Shown here: one piece after another, positions 8,346-17,001 of the stretch | How the letters are laid out: every line of letters begins with the position of its first letter | Position numbering within the stretch: the stretch's first letter is position 1 | Assembly (NCBI GenBank): GCA_900116485.1 | Contig: FPAX01000012.1 | Coordinates: 1 to 64,000 of the forward strand | From: Selenomonas sp. GACV-9 | GTDB lineage: Bacteria > Bacillota > Negativicutes > Selenomonadales > Selenomonadaceae | Direction: 5' to 3' | DNA length: 64,000 nt | Notes under the pieces: model-generated | The model's database searches: none | What the model saw: only the letters and a program-made list of their open reading frames with translations | What the model was told of the DNA's origin: nothing | Translations under genes and position numbers: made by a program

Positions 8346-9311
8346 TTATTGCCATTCAATGTTTTGAGCTTTTTCGAGTAATTCTTCTATCGAGTCGGCT
8401 TCGATGCGGACCGTATTGGCTGCCTGCGGCGGCTCAGGGGCATGACCAGCATGCCGGACGTGAGGATGATGACCGCCGTGCTTGTGGTGGACCGGTGCGG
8501 CATCTTTGCCTTGCTGATTGGAATCCGTGTGGTGCGGAAACTGCTGCTTGTCGGCATGCAATAGTCGCAGGATAACTTCTAATGGTGGATGATGTGGTGG
8601 CTGCTTGTTCTGGATCGTGGCGTGGAAGGCATCGGCATGAGGTAGCGGAGGCCGGGCGGCTTTGGCTGCAGCCTCTTTCTTTTCTTCGGCGCGTTTAGCC
8701 ATGGCCTTTTCGAGGCGCTCCTGCTGCTCTTCGCTCATGCGCTCGAGTTCTGCGAACAGCTTGGTGTTGCCATCTTCGTCAAAGGTGATTGCCAGACGGC
8801 TGAAGCGCACGCCTTCGCCCAGCAGGCCTTTTTCCTGCACCTCGTTCAGCGTGCCGATGGCTGATTCGACCTTGCCCATCACTTCCTGAGCATAATCTTC
8901 GTCTTCAGCCATGCGCTCGATTTCCTCGGTGGACAGGACCACGAAGTACTTTTTGCTGCTGGGGCCCGTGACATCCAGGGGATTCTGCACATCATCGGCG
9001 ATGATGAAATCGTAGTCGCCGTACTGATCACGCAGCTTGGCTAGATAATCTTTTGCCTTCGCCGACAGCTTTTCTTCCTCCGGGCGGAGGTTTTGCTGTC
9101 CACCTGTGGCAGCGGCATCTGACCGTGGCTTCTGGGCGGCACGCGACAGAGCCGAGCCCGAAAGGGACAGGGAAAAATCCTTGTCGAGGCCAAAAGAATC
9201 CGAAATGTCCTGACGCAAACTGGTTTGTTTCGTCACAGGACGTTTTTTGCCAGTATGGCTGGCATTGTCGAGCCGGGGTGTATGACCGGCGTGCTGGATG
9301 GTGTTAGCCAT
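8346..9311 (-). CDS. Conserved cytoplasmic protein with His/Pro-rich C-terminal region
   Basis: A 321-residue protein without signal peptide or membrane segment. The middle (about 100-225: LSAKAKDYLAKLRDQYGDYDFIIADD onward) resembles the DUF6033-type family of Firmicutes; that family name is from memory and not certain. A coiled coil (about 190-222) follows. Residues about 224-295 are extremely His/Pro-rich (HHPPLE, HHTDSNQ, HHKHGGHHPHVRHAGH), suggesting metal binding. The N-terminus is low-complexity with scattered His. AAAGGAGG sits 6 nt before the ATG. No function is recognised; the His-rich part suggests Ni, Zn or Cu storage or handling. Confidence 0.7.
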   Translation of the reverse strand: MANTIQHAGHTPRLDNASHTGKKRPVTKQTSLRQDISDSFGLDKDFSLSLSGSALSRAAQKPRSDAAATGGQQNLRPEEEKLSAKAKDYLAKLRDQYGDYDFIIADDVQNPLDVTGPSSKKYFVVLSTEEIERMAEDEDYAQEVMGKVESAIGTLNEVQEKGLLGEGVRFSRLAITFDEDGNTKLFAELERMSEEQQERLEKAMAKRAEEKKEAAAKAARPPLPHADAFHATIQNKQPPHHPPLEVILRLLHADKQQFPHHTDSNQQGKDAAPVHHKHGGHHPHVRHAGHAPEPPQAANTVRIEADSIEELLEKAQNIEWQ

Positions 9312-9422
9312 GTTGTCCTCCTTTTCTTGGCCGTTGAAATCCGTTTCGCTGAGAGCATAACTCCCTCATCTATATATCGGATATTTTGGCCTGGAGGTTA
9401 AGCAGAAAAAGCGATACCTATG

Positions 9423-9623
9423 TTACTGACGATGATGCCAGCCACGATGGCCGCCACCGCAGTAGTAACCGCCGCGGGCATCGTCAGAACCATCTTGTGT
9501 ATTGCTGCGCCAGCAGCCCCAGCTGTTATCGGCAGCAGTGTCGGTATCATTGTCAGCAGCAAAAGCGGGGACAGACAAGGCGAGCAGGGACACGGCAAGC
9601 AGAGCAATCATTTTCTTTTTCAT
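9423..9623 (-). CDS. Small secreted Gly/His-rich peptide
   Basis: A 66-residue precursor. Residues 1-22 are a textbook signal peptide (KKK, hydrophobic core, cleavage after AFA). The mature part is about 44 residues: an acidic Asp/Thr stretch, then SWGCWRSN and a Gly/His/Trp/Arg-rich end with two Cys and three His (YYCGGGHRGWHHRQ). GAGGAGG lies 7 nt before the ATG, which makes this a genuine gene although short. It is divergent from the two-component system, whose sensor has a similarly His/Gly/Arg-rich loop. A metal-binding periplasmic peptide is plausible; no family is recognised. Confidence 0.7.
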   Translation of the reverse strand: MKKKMIALLAVSLLALSVPAFAADNDTDTAADNSWGCWRSNTQDGSDDARGGYYCGGGHRGWHHRQ

Positions 9624-9667
9624 GGGTTATTCCTCCTCAATATGCTTGTAAGTGATCTTTCTGGGCC

Positions 9668-9701
9668 TAGTATAACAGGCAATTGTGACAGAACTGTTAC
9701 A
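9668..9701 (-). promoter_or_regulatory. Peptide promoter with 18-bp inverted repeat
   Basis: On the minus strand a TATACT -10 box (9668-9673) lies downstream of the near-perfect palindrome TGTGACAGAACTGTTACA (9684-9701), which covers the -35 zone. An operator covering a poor -35 is typical of OmpR-type activation. It lies in the intergenic region shared with the adjacent response regulator gene, so the regulator is the obvious candidate for binding it (inference). Confidence 0.55.
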
Positions 9702-9774
9702 AGTAAAAATTTTTTTTGCGGCACGACAGGACGGGGCTTTTCTGCTAGACTAGAAAATGTCAGGAGGGATGAAG

Positions 9775-10458
9775 ATGAAGATTTTGCTGGCAGATGATAA
9801 CGAGGCAATCCTTGATATCCTGGATAATTTTGCGCGGGCGGCTGGCTATGAGACCGTGCTGGCTACAGATGGGGAGCAGGCCTGGGAGTTGTTCTGCCGC
9901 GAGCCCATCAATCTGATACTGCTCGATGTCATGATGCCAAAGCTCGATGGCTTTGCGGTCTGCCGCAAGATTCGCGCCTGCTCGGATGTGCCTATCATCA
10001 TGATTACAGCGCGAGGCGAGGACTATGACCGCATCATGGGGCTGGAGATCGGGGCTGATGACTATGTAGTCAAACCCTTTTCGGCGCCTGAAGTCATGGC
10101 GCGGGTCAAGGCTGTGCTGCGGCGGCTGCACCGCAGCGGAGATCCGTCACACCAGGGACGGCAGTATGGCAACCTGACCATCCAGGAAGAGGCAGGTGCA
10201 GTGATGGTTGCAGGGCAACCAGTGCGGCTCACTCACAAGGAGGCTGATATCCTGCTATTGCTCGCGGCGAATCCCGGACAGCTGTTTTCACGCGACCAGC
10301 TGCTCGATAAGGTTTGGGGCATAGACTATACAGGCGACACGCGCACTGTCGATACCCATATCCGCCGGCTGCGGGCCAAGCTGGAACAGGCGGGGCTCCA
10401 AGGCTGCTTTATTGGCACGGTCTGGGGACGTGGATATCGGTTGGAGGTTCCGTCATGA
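9775..10458 (+). CDS. OmpR/PhoB-type response regulator
   Basis: About 227 residues: receiver domain (1-118) with phospho-acceptor D51 in ILLDVMMP, acidic D7-D8, the Thr in MITARGED and Lys in VVKPF, then a winged-helix DNA-binding domain (about 130-225: LTHKEADILLLLA, RDQLLDKVWG, TVDTHIRRLRAKL, WGRGYRLE). Two upstream ATGs in frame (9757, 9769) precede or abut the AGGAGG site; the ATG 7 nt after it is the likely start. Its stop overlaps the kinase start (ATGA), so it is translationally coupled to it. It probably controls the divergent secreted peptide through the palindrome between them. Confidence 0.93.
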   Translation: MKILLADDNEAILDILDNFARAAGYETVLATDGEQAWELFCREPINLILLDVMMPKLDGFAVCRKIRACSDVPIIMITARGEDYDRIMGLEIGADDYVVKPFSAPEVMARVKAVLRRLHRSGDPSHQGRQYGNLTIQEEAGAVMVAGQPVRLTHKEADILLLLAANPGQLFSRDQLLDKVWGIDYTGDTRTVDTHIRRLRAKLEQAGLQGCFIGTVWGRGYRLEVPS

Positions 10459-12053
10459 GACACCGTTTGACGAAACGATTGTTGATTTATTTCTCGCTGA
10501 CACTGCTGTTGTTTGCTGTGCTCTGCGGCAGCGTATTTGCCTGGCTGTTCATGCGCTACAATCAGCAGGTGTATGAAACGGAGCTCAGACAACGTGCCGA
10601 GACACTGGCGGCCATCATCCCATCGCTGTCTGACAGCCAGTCATTGCTGGCATCACCAGATAGTGAAGGAACCTCCATGAGCGAAGAGCCTGGAACCCTG
10701 CAGCCATGGCCGCATCATATGATGGGACATGGCCGGGGGCGTCATATGGGGCAGCGCGGCTGGTGTCGCCAGCAGTACAGCGTAAATGCTGCCGAGCCAG
10801 AGGACGCGAATCAGCCGGGCCGTTTCCTGCAGCAGCTTGATCAGATGATGCAGGGCAAGGTATGGCTTGTGACGGCGCAAAACCATATGATTTATGCCTA
10901 TGGGGAAAAAAGCGGCCGCGAGGATGGGGAGCTGCCGCCAGAGGTGGAGGCGGTCTTGCAGCAGGTTCTGGCAGGCCATACTGCGGTCAGCCGTGACTTC
11001 GGCGCGCTAGTGGATACACCATCGCTGACGGTGGGCGCTCCCCTCATAGGACAGGACGGGAATGTCATCGGTGCAGTGCTTATTCACAGGCCGCTGCAGG
11101 AAATGAGGCAGACATTGAGCGACGGCTTGCAGCTGCTCGGCCTTTCGGTGCTGCTCGGATTGCTGCTGGCAGGGGGGCTGGCCATTCTCTTGACGCGGCG
11201 GTTCATCGATCCGCTGTACCGCATGCAGTCTGTATCGCGTTCCTTTGCTCAGGGGCAGTATGAGGAGCGCACCGGCATCAGTCAGCAGGATGAGATTGGC
11301 ATGTTGGCAAGTGACATTGACATGTTGGGCAGCCGGCTGGAGGCGGCAAGGCAGGAGCGCGAGCGCTTGACGCGTCAGCGTCAGGATTTCCTTTCGGCCA
11401 TTTCCCATGAGCTGCGCACACCGCTTACTGTGCTGCGGGGTACCGTGGAACTGTTGGCCTCGGGGCTCGTGCAGGGGGATGCTGAGCGCAGCAAATACAG
11501 CCGCCAGATGATGGCAAACCTTTCGGCATTGGAGCGGCTGGTCGGTGACCTTCTGGAACTTTCCCGCTTGCAGAATCCAGGCTTTACGATGGAAATGGTG
11601 CCGCTGGATTTCCGCGAGGCCGTGCAGGAGGCCGCTGCCAATATCCGCTCGCTGGCAACAGCCAGGATGATTGCCGTGGAGGTGGAGTTGCCTGAGCCAT
11701 TGCCGATGGAGGGAGATTATGGGCGTTTGCGGCAGCTCGTGATGATCTTGATGGACAATGCCGTGAAATTCTCGTCCGCGGGACAGCGTGTCGAAGTTTA
11801 TGGCTGGCGCAAGCAGGAGGAATGGCAGGTAACAGTGGAAGACCATGGCTGCGGCATTGCAGCCGAGGAGCTGCCATATATCTTTGAACGCTTTCATGGG
11901 AGCCGCGAGAATAATGAGCAGGGAACCGGTATGGGGCTCGCGATTGCCCAGGAAATCGCCCATCGTCATGGCATCAACATTTCCTGTGAGAGCGAGCCGG
12001 GGGCTGGTACGAAGTTTATCTTGAGTGGACGCCTGCTGGCAGAAACGGTATAA
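10455..12053 (+). CDS. Sensor histidine kinase with His-rich periplasmic loop
   Basis: 532 residues: transmembrane helix (about 10-34), extracytoplasmic sensor (about 35-228), second helix (about 230-250), HAMP (about 250-303), HisKA with FLSAISHELRTPLTVL (phospho-His near 316), and HATPase_c (NAVKF, DHGCGI, GTGMGLAIA). The sensor contains a Met/His/Gly/Arg-rich patch at about 83-103 (PHHMMGHGRGRHMGQRG) with a following Cys, a composition typical of Cu, Ni or Zn contact. ATG overlaps the regulator stop, with GGAGG upstream; the open frame runs further 5' but inside the regulator gene. Ligand not determinable; a transition metal is the best guess. Confidence 0.92.
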   Translation: MRHRLTKRLLIYFSLTLLLFAVLCGSVFAWLFMRYNQQVYETELRQRAETLAAIIPSLSDSQSLLASPDSEGTSMSEEPGTLQPWPHHMMGHGRGRHMGQRGWCRQQYSVNAAEPEDANQPGRFLQQLDQMMQGKVWLVTAQNHMIYAYGEKSGREDGELPPEVEAVLQQVLAGHTAVSRDFGALVDTPSLTVGAPLIGQDGNVIGAVLIHRPLQEMRQTLSDGLQLLGLSVLLGLLLAGGLAILLTRRFIDPLYRMQSVSRSFAQGQYEERTGISQQDEIGMLASDIDMLGSRLEAARQERERLTRQRQDFLSAISHELRTPLTVLRGTVELLASGLVQGDAERSKYSRQMMANLSALERLVGDLLELSRLQNPGFTMEMVPLDFREAVQEAAANIRSLATARMIAVEVELPEPLPMEGDYGRLRQLVMILMDNAVKFSSAGQRVEVYGWRKQEEWQVTVEDHGCGIAAEELPYIFERFHGSRENNEQGTGMGLAIAQEIAHRHGINISCESEPGAGTKFILSGRLLAETV

Positions 12054-12098
12054 TAGACTCTGTATGTGGACAAGAGATAAAGAAGGGAAGGTTGCTGA

Positions 12099-13064
12099 AT
12101 GATTTACCCGTTGAAACTGGAGGCCCCGCTCAAGGATTATCTCTGGGGCGGCACGCGGCTCAAGGATGAATATGGCAAGAAGACGACGCTGGCGAAGGTG
12201 GCTGAGAGCTGGGAGCTCTCGTGCCATAAGGATGGGCAGAGCGTCATTGCCAACGGCGAGGCGGCCGGCAAGACGCTGGCCGCCTGGCTTGCAGAGCAGG
12301 ACAAGAGCGTGCTGGGCACGAAGGCGACAGCATGCCCGTATTTCCCCTTGCTCATCAAGCTCATCGATGCCAAGGGGAACTTGTCGGTGCAGGTTCATCC
12401 CGATAACGAATATGCGCTGCGTGTCGAGGGTGAGTATGGCAAGACCGAGATGTGGTATATCGTCGACTGTGAACCGGGAGCTAGCCTGCTCTACGGATTC
12501 AAGCACGAAATCACGCAGGCTGAGTTCAAGCGCCGGATCGAGGACAATACTCTCCTGGAAGTCTGCAACCGCGTTCCCGTCCATAAGGGCGATGTGTTCT
12601 TCATCGATGCGGGTACCCTGCATGCGATTGGCGAAGGCATATTGATCTGCGAGATCCAGCAGAGCTCGAATACGACCTACCGCATCTATGACTATGGACG
12701 TGTCGGCAAGGACGGCAAGCCCCGTGAGCTCCATGTGGATAAGGCGCTTGATGTGACGAAACTTGCGCCGCCTGCGCGCGGGACTGAGCCGCTGGCCTGC
12801 ATCGACGTGATTCCGGGGGCAGACCTTACATTGCTGGCCCAGTGCGAGTATTTCACAGCTTATCATGGGAACCTCAAGGATTCCTGTCAGCTGACGGCAG
12901 GGGAGGAATCCTTCCAGAGCCTTACGGTGCTGATGGGAAGCCTGGAGCTTTCAAGCGGCGCGCATAAGCTGACGTTGGCTAAGGGGGAGACCGTGTTCCT
13001 GCCAGCAGGGCTTGGCGATTATACGCTTACTGGCCAAGCCGAGTTTATCCTGAGCAAATTATGA
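12099..13064 (+). CDS. manA: Mannose-6-phosphate isomerase, class I
   Basis: A 321-residue zinc enzyme interconverting mannose-6-phosphate and fructose-6-phosphate, short form as in Bacillus. Recognisable features: YLWGGTRL near the start, LLIKLIDAKGNLSVQVHPDN (zinc ligands Gln/His), GKTEMWYIVD, DAGTLHAIGEG (His ligand), EIQQSSNTTYRIYDYGR with the catalytic Arg. It lies between the two-component system and a terminator and is probably transcribed alone. Routes mannose into glycolysis or supplies mannose-6-P for polysaccharides. Confidence 0.95.
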   Translation: MIYPLKLEAPLKDYLWGGTRLKDEYGKKTTLAKVAESWELSCHKDGQSVIANGEAAGKTLAAWLAEQDKSVLGTKATACPYFPLLIKLIDAKGNLSVQVHPDNEYALRVEGEYGKTEMWYIVDCEPGASLLYGFKHEITQAEFKRRIEDNTLLEVCNRVPVHKGDVFFIDAGTLHAIGEGILICEIQQSSNTTYRIYDYGRVGKDGKPRELHVDKALDVTKLAPPARGTEPLACIDVIPGADLTLLAQCEYFTAYHGNLKDSCQLTAGEESFQSLTVLMGSLELSSGAHKLTLAKGETVFLPAGLGDYTLTGQAEFILSKL

Positions 13065-13071
13065 TTGACCG

Positions 13072-13108
13072 ATGCTATTCTTTCCGTGGGAAAGGATAGC
13101 ATTTTTTA
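13072..13108 (+). terminator. Terminator after manA
   Basis: ATGCTATTCTTTCC and GGAAAGGATAGCAT pair (one mismatch) around GTG, followed by TTTTTT. Confidence 0.85.
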
Positions 13109-13126
13109 TTTATTCATCGTCTTTTT

Positions 13127-13155
13127 TTGACATAGGTTCTTGGCAATGATACAAT
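13127..13155 (+). promoter_or_regulatory. Promoter of iorAB-paaK
   Basis: TTGACA and TACAAT separated by exactly 17 bp, just behind the manA terminator and about 60 bp upstream of iorA. Confidence 0.7.
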
Positions 13156-13217
13156 CAGAGAGGACAATGTTTACAGTAATGTACGACGAATAGAAAAATT
13201 TTAGGAGAGAGTCAATC

Positions 13218-15044
13218 ATGCATAGCGAATTCCTGATGGGCAACGAGGCGATTGCCCTTGGTGCGCTGGCTGCTGGTGTCAATCTGGCGGCTGGTTATCC
13301 AGGGACGCCCTCGACAGAGATTCTCGAGACCATTGCCAAACGCGGGGCAGCGGATGTTCATGTGGAATGGTCAATCAATGAAAAGGCAGGGCTTGAGGTA
13401 GCTGCAGGGGCGGCGTACAGCGGTGCCCGTGCCCTTGTGACGATGAAACAGGTCGGGCTCAACGTGGCGGCCGATCCGCTTATGAGCCTCGAATACATAG
13501 GTGTCAAGGGCGGTATGGTCATCGTGGTGGCTGATGACCCGGGGCCTATATCCTCCCAGACGGAGCAGGACACGCGGACCTTCGGCATGTTTTCCAAGGT
13601 GCCTGTATTTGACCCGTCAACAGTAGCCGAGGCCTATGAGATGGTGCAGGAAGCGTTTGCGTTTTCGGAAAAATATCATACGCCGGTATTCCTGCGTCCG
13701 ACGACGCGCATCGACCATGCCTATGAGGCTATCGAGGTCAAAGATCCGGCAGAATACGAAACGAAAGAGCGTGAGGGCTTTATCAAGGATTCCTCGAAGT
13801 GGGTAATCTTCCCGAAACTATCGGTGCGCAGCCATGAGGCCATCGAGGCGCGCAATGCTGAGCTCAGCAAGGTCTTATCAGACTATCCGCGCAATAAGAT
13901 ACTGCCGGGGGCAGGTGAGATCGGGAATCTGCGCAAGGGAGTGGCGACCCATGGTGTCAGCAGTATGTATACCCGCGACAATCTGATGCCGGATAATCAC
14001 GTTCCTGTGCTGCATGTGGCGACGCCATTCCCGTTCCCCGAGCAGCTGGCAGTCAAGTTCCTGCAGGGGCTGGATGAAGTCCTTTGCATCGAGGAGCTCG
14101 ACCCTGTCATCGAACGGTCCTTACTGATGGTCTGCGGCAAATATCATCTGCCGACTGTGATCCGAGGCAAGCTGACTGGCGATGTCAAGACCGCTGGTGA
14201 AAATACGGTGGAATCCGTCGGCGAGGCAATCGATGCGTTTTTAGGAAAGACACAGTCAGGCATAGCGGCTGAGCTGGCTGAGGAGGCACCGGCACTTCCG
14301 GTGCGGCCGCCGGTGCTCTGTGCCGGCTGTCCGCATCGGGCCTCGTTTGTGGCGGTCAAGGAGGCCATGCGCGGCCAGAAGACCATCTACTGTGGCGACA
14401 TCGGTTGCTATACCCTTGGCAATGCAGCGCCCCTTGATATGTGCGATACTTGCCTGTGCATGGGGGCCGGCATCAATATCGCCCAGGGCGTCTATCATAT
14501 GGACCCGCAGACGAAATGCTTTGCCTTTGTGGGCGACTCGACATTCTTTGCAGCTGGCATCACGGGAACGGTCAATGCCTTCTACAATCAGGCCGATATG
14601 ACCCTCGTGGTGCTCGACAATTCGACGACGGCGATGACCGGTCATCAGCCGCATCCCGGTACGGGCAAGACCATCCGCGGCGATGTGGTGCAGGCCGTGA
14701 GCATCGAAAAGGTTCTAAGGGCCATCGGACTTACCGTCGTCGAGACGGTAAATCCCCTCAACCATGCGGAGGCTGTGGCGACGGTCAAGCGCGTGGCTGC
14801 CGAGCCAGGCGTCAAGGCCATCATCTTCAAGTCGCCTTGCGTCGTACTGGCTAAGCCAAAAGCACACTCGAAGGTCGACGCTGGGAAATGTATCGGCTGT
14901 CAGAAATGCATCCGCTCGCTGGGCTGTCCAGCATTGGTGATGCGGGAAGGCAAGGCCTTCATTGATGAAACGCTCTGCACGGGCTGCACGCTCTGCGAGA
15001 GCATCTGTCCGGTGGCAGCGATAGCAGGAGGCGAGAAATTATGA
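13218..15044 (+). CDS. iorA: Indolepyruvate ferredoxin oxidoreductase, alpha subunit
   Basis: 608 residues; with IorB it oxidatively decarboxylates aryl-2-oxoacids (from Trp, Phe, Tyr transamination) to aryl-acetyl-CoA, reducing ferredoxin. Order: pyrimidine-binding domain (GNEAIALGALAAGVNLAAGYPGTP split across about 7-30), transketolase-like middle part, thiamine-diphosphate domain (about 375-540: CAGCPHR, GDIGCYTLG, GDSTFFAAGI, LDNSTTAMTGHQPHPG), then a C-terminal ferredoxin domain with CIGCQKCIRSLGCP and CTGCTLCESICP (two 4Fe-4S). The length matches the family. Stop overlaps the start of iorB. Confidence 0.96.
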   Translation: MHSEFLMGNEAIALGALAAGVNLAAGYPGTPSTEILETIAKRGAADVHVEWSINEKAGLEVAAGAAYSGARALVTMKQVGLNVAADPLMSLEYIGVKGGMVIVVADDPGPISSQTEQDTRTFGMFSKVPVFDPSTVAEAYEMVQEAFAFSEKYHTPVFLRPTTRIDHAYEAIEVKDPAEYETKEREGFIKDSSKWVIFPKLSVRSHEAIEARNAELSKVLSDYPRNKILPGAGEIGNLRKGVATHGVSSMYTRDNLMPDNHVPVLHVATPFPFPEQLAVKFLQGLDEVLCIEELDPVIERSLLMVCGKYHLPTVIRGKLTGDVKTAGENTVESVGEAIDAFLGKTQSGIAAELAEEAPALPVRPPVLCAGCPHRASFVAVKEAMRGQKTIYCGDIGCYTLGNAAPLDMCDTCLCMGAGINIAQGVYHMDPQTKCFAFVGDSTFFAAGITGTVNAFYNQADMTLVVLDNSTTAMTGHQPHPGTGKTIRGDVVQAVSIEKVLRAIGLTVVETVNPLNHAEAVATVKRVAAEPGVKAIIFKSPCVVLAKPKAHSKVDAGKCIGCQKCIRSLGCPALVMREGKAFIDETLCTGCTLCESICPVAAIAGGEKL

Positions 15045-15613
15045 GTACAGATATCATTCTCTGCGGCGTTGGCGGTCAGGGGACGATTCTCGCGTCCAAG
15101 CTGATTGCTGCAGCGGCTATGAAAAAGGGGATACCCGTCAAGACGGCTGAAACCATCGGCATGGCCCAGCGCGGCGGTAGCGTGTTCAGTCACCTGCGTC
15201 TGGATGCAGGCGAGGGCTCGCCGCTGATCGGCAAGAAACGGGCCGACCTCATCATTGCCTTCGAGCCGGCTGAGGCCGTGCGGCAGCTGCCCTTCCTGAA
15301 AGAGGGCGGCAGTGTCGTCGTCAGCAGCCATCCCATCCTGCCGGTCAGCGCCATGATTGGCGACTCGGCTTATGATGCCGAGGGCATTATGGCTTACTTG
15401 CGTGCCAAGGTGGCTGACTTGACGGTGGTGGACAGCGACGCGGCGGCAAGGGAGCTCGGTTCGATGAAGGTGCTCAATGTCGTGCTGCTCGGAGCAGCGG
15501 TGCGCAGCGGCGCTCTGGGGCTTTCCGAACAGGATATACTCGCGGCCATCCACGAGCGCGTTCCGGAAAGATTCCATGCGCTCAATGAAAAGGCGCTGGC
15601 CTTTGCCCGCTAA
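15041..15613 (+). CDS. iorB: Indolepyruvate ferredoxin oxidoreductase, beta subunit
   Basis: A 190-residue gamma-type POR/KOR domain subunit: DIILCGVGGQGTILASKLIA at the N-terminus and ETIGMAQRGGSVFSHLR are the family hallmarks. It pairs with IorA to complete the CoA-dependent oxidoreductase. ATG overlaps the iorA stop (ATGA), ensuring stoichiometric translation. Confidence 0.95.
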   Translation: MSTDIILCGVGGQGTILASKLIAAAAMKKGIPVKTAETIGMAQRGGSVFSHLRLDAGEGSPLIGKKRADLIIAFEPAEAVRQLPFLKEGGSVVVSSHPILPVSAMIGDSAYDAEGIMAYLRAKVADLTVVDSDAAARELGSMKVLNVVLLGAAVRSGALGLSEQDILAAIHERVPERFHALNEKALAFAR

Positions 15614-15638
15614 TATCGATAATGGAGGAGTAGAACCT

Positions 15639-16874
15639 ATGCAGATCAATGAACAGCAGCTCAATATGGTAAACCGGCAGGTTGAGCGCCTGCTGGAGGC
15701 AAACAACTTCTATGGACAGCGCCTGCGTGAGGCCGGCATCGAAAAGGTCGAGACGAAGGAAGATTTCCTGAACCTGCCCTTTTCGGAAAAGCAGGATTTG
15801 CGCGATGCCTATCCGCTGGGGCTCATGGCTGTGCCGGAGCGCCAGATTGTCCGCATCCATTCATCTTCGGGCACGACAGGCACGCCGGTAATCATTCCCT
15901 ATACGGCCAAGGACGTCGACGATTGGGCTGAGATGTTCAAGCGCTGCTATGAATTTGCCGGCATCACGAACAAAGATCGCATCCAGATAACGCCGGGCTA
16001 TGGACTCTGGACAGCGGGCATCGGGTTCCAGAATGGTGCCGAGAAACTGGGTGCCATGGTCGTGCCCATGGGTCCGGGCAATACTGACAAGCAGCTGCAG
16101 TTCATGATGGATATGAAGAGTACGGTGCTCACGGCAACCTCGTCGTATGCTTTGCTGCTGGCCGAGGAAATCGAAAAGCGCGGCATCAAGGACAAGATCC
16201 ATCTGAAGAAGGGCGTCATCGGCTCCGAGCGCTGGAGCGCGAAGATGCGCGAGCGCATTGCGGGCGAACTCGGCATCGAGCTTTACGATATCTATGGTCT
16301 GACGGAAATCTACGGGCCGGGCATCGGCATCAGCTGCGCGCATAATACGGGCATGCATTATTGGGACGATTTCATCTACCTGGAAATCATCGACCCCGAG
16401 ACTGGCGAGAATGTGCCTGATGGCGAGTATGGCGAGATTGTCATCACGACCCTGGTCAAGGAGGGCGCACCGTTGATCCGTTTCCGCACCCATGACATTT
16501 CGCGCATCGTGCCGGGGGACTGCCCCTGCGGCAGCCGCTTCCCGCGTATCGATACGCTGGTCGGCCGCAGCGATGACATGGTCAAGATCAAGGGCGTCAA
16601 TGTATTCCCGAAACAGATCGAGGAAATCCTGCATACCTTCCCCGAGCTGTCCAGCGAATACCAGATCCGCATCTCCCATCTCGACGGCAAGGACACCATG
16701 CGCATCTACATCGAGACGAATGGCTCGGTCAACTTCCAGCAGATGGCCGAAAAGGTTGCACAGAAAGTCAAGAGCCGTATCGGCTTCACGCCAATCGTCA
16801 AAGTCGTCGAACTCGGCCTGCTGCCGCGCAGCGAAAAGAAAACCAAGCGCGTGATTGACGAGCGTTTTGACTGA
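15639..16874 (+). CDS. paaK: Phenylacetate-CoA ligase family protein
   Basis: 411 residues of the AMP-forming adenylate family, PaaK type. Phosphate loop SSSGTTGTPVIIPYT (about 75-89), DIYGLTEIYGPG, RTHDISRIVPGDCPCGSRFPRI with zinc-type Cys, and the C-terminal lid VGRSDDMVKIKGVNVFP. The true ATG lies behind AATGGAGGAG; the frame extends 5' into iorB but that part is out-of-frame overlap. Next to iorAB the enzyme likely works in reverse, taking aryl-acetyl-CoA to arylacetate plus ATP (a fermentation route for aromatic amino acids), or activates arylacetates in the opposite direction. Confidence 0.93.
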   Translation: MQINEQQLNMVNRQVERLLEANNFYGQRLREAGIEKVETKEDFLNLPFSEKQDLRDAYPLGLMAVPERQIVRIHSSSGTTGTPVIIPYTAKDVDDWAEMFKRCYEFAGITNKDRIQITPGYGLWTAGIGFQNGAEKLGAMVVPMGPGNTDKQLQFMMDMKSTVLTATSSYALLLAEEIEKRGIKDKIHLKKGVIGSERWSAKMRERIAGELGIELYDIYGLTEIYGPGIGISCAHNTGMHYWDDFIYLEIIDPETGENVPDGEYGEIVITTLVKEGAPLIRFRTHDISRIVPGDCPCGSRFPRIDTLVGRSDDMVKIKGVNVFPKQIEEILHTFPELSSEYQIRISHLDGKDTMRIYIETNGSVNFQQMAEKVAQKVKSRIGFTPIVKVVELGLLPRSEKKTKRVIDERFD

Positions 16875-17001
16875 ATTCTTTTGCCGTGTTTTTGTCCGTT
16901 AAGTGGACATTCTTTCTGACATATACTATACTTTTGCTGACAGTCCGGGGAATGTTACCAGGAAGGATGGATATATATGGTAGGAGGAAGGGAGTGGCTT
17001 A

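Noticed and set aside
11007..12866. 619-codon open frame on the minus strand
   Set aside because: Lies wholly antisense to the kinase and manA genes, has no ribosome site and no recognisable domain; it is a by-product of codon bias in GC-rich genes.
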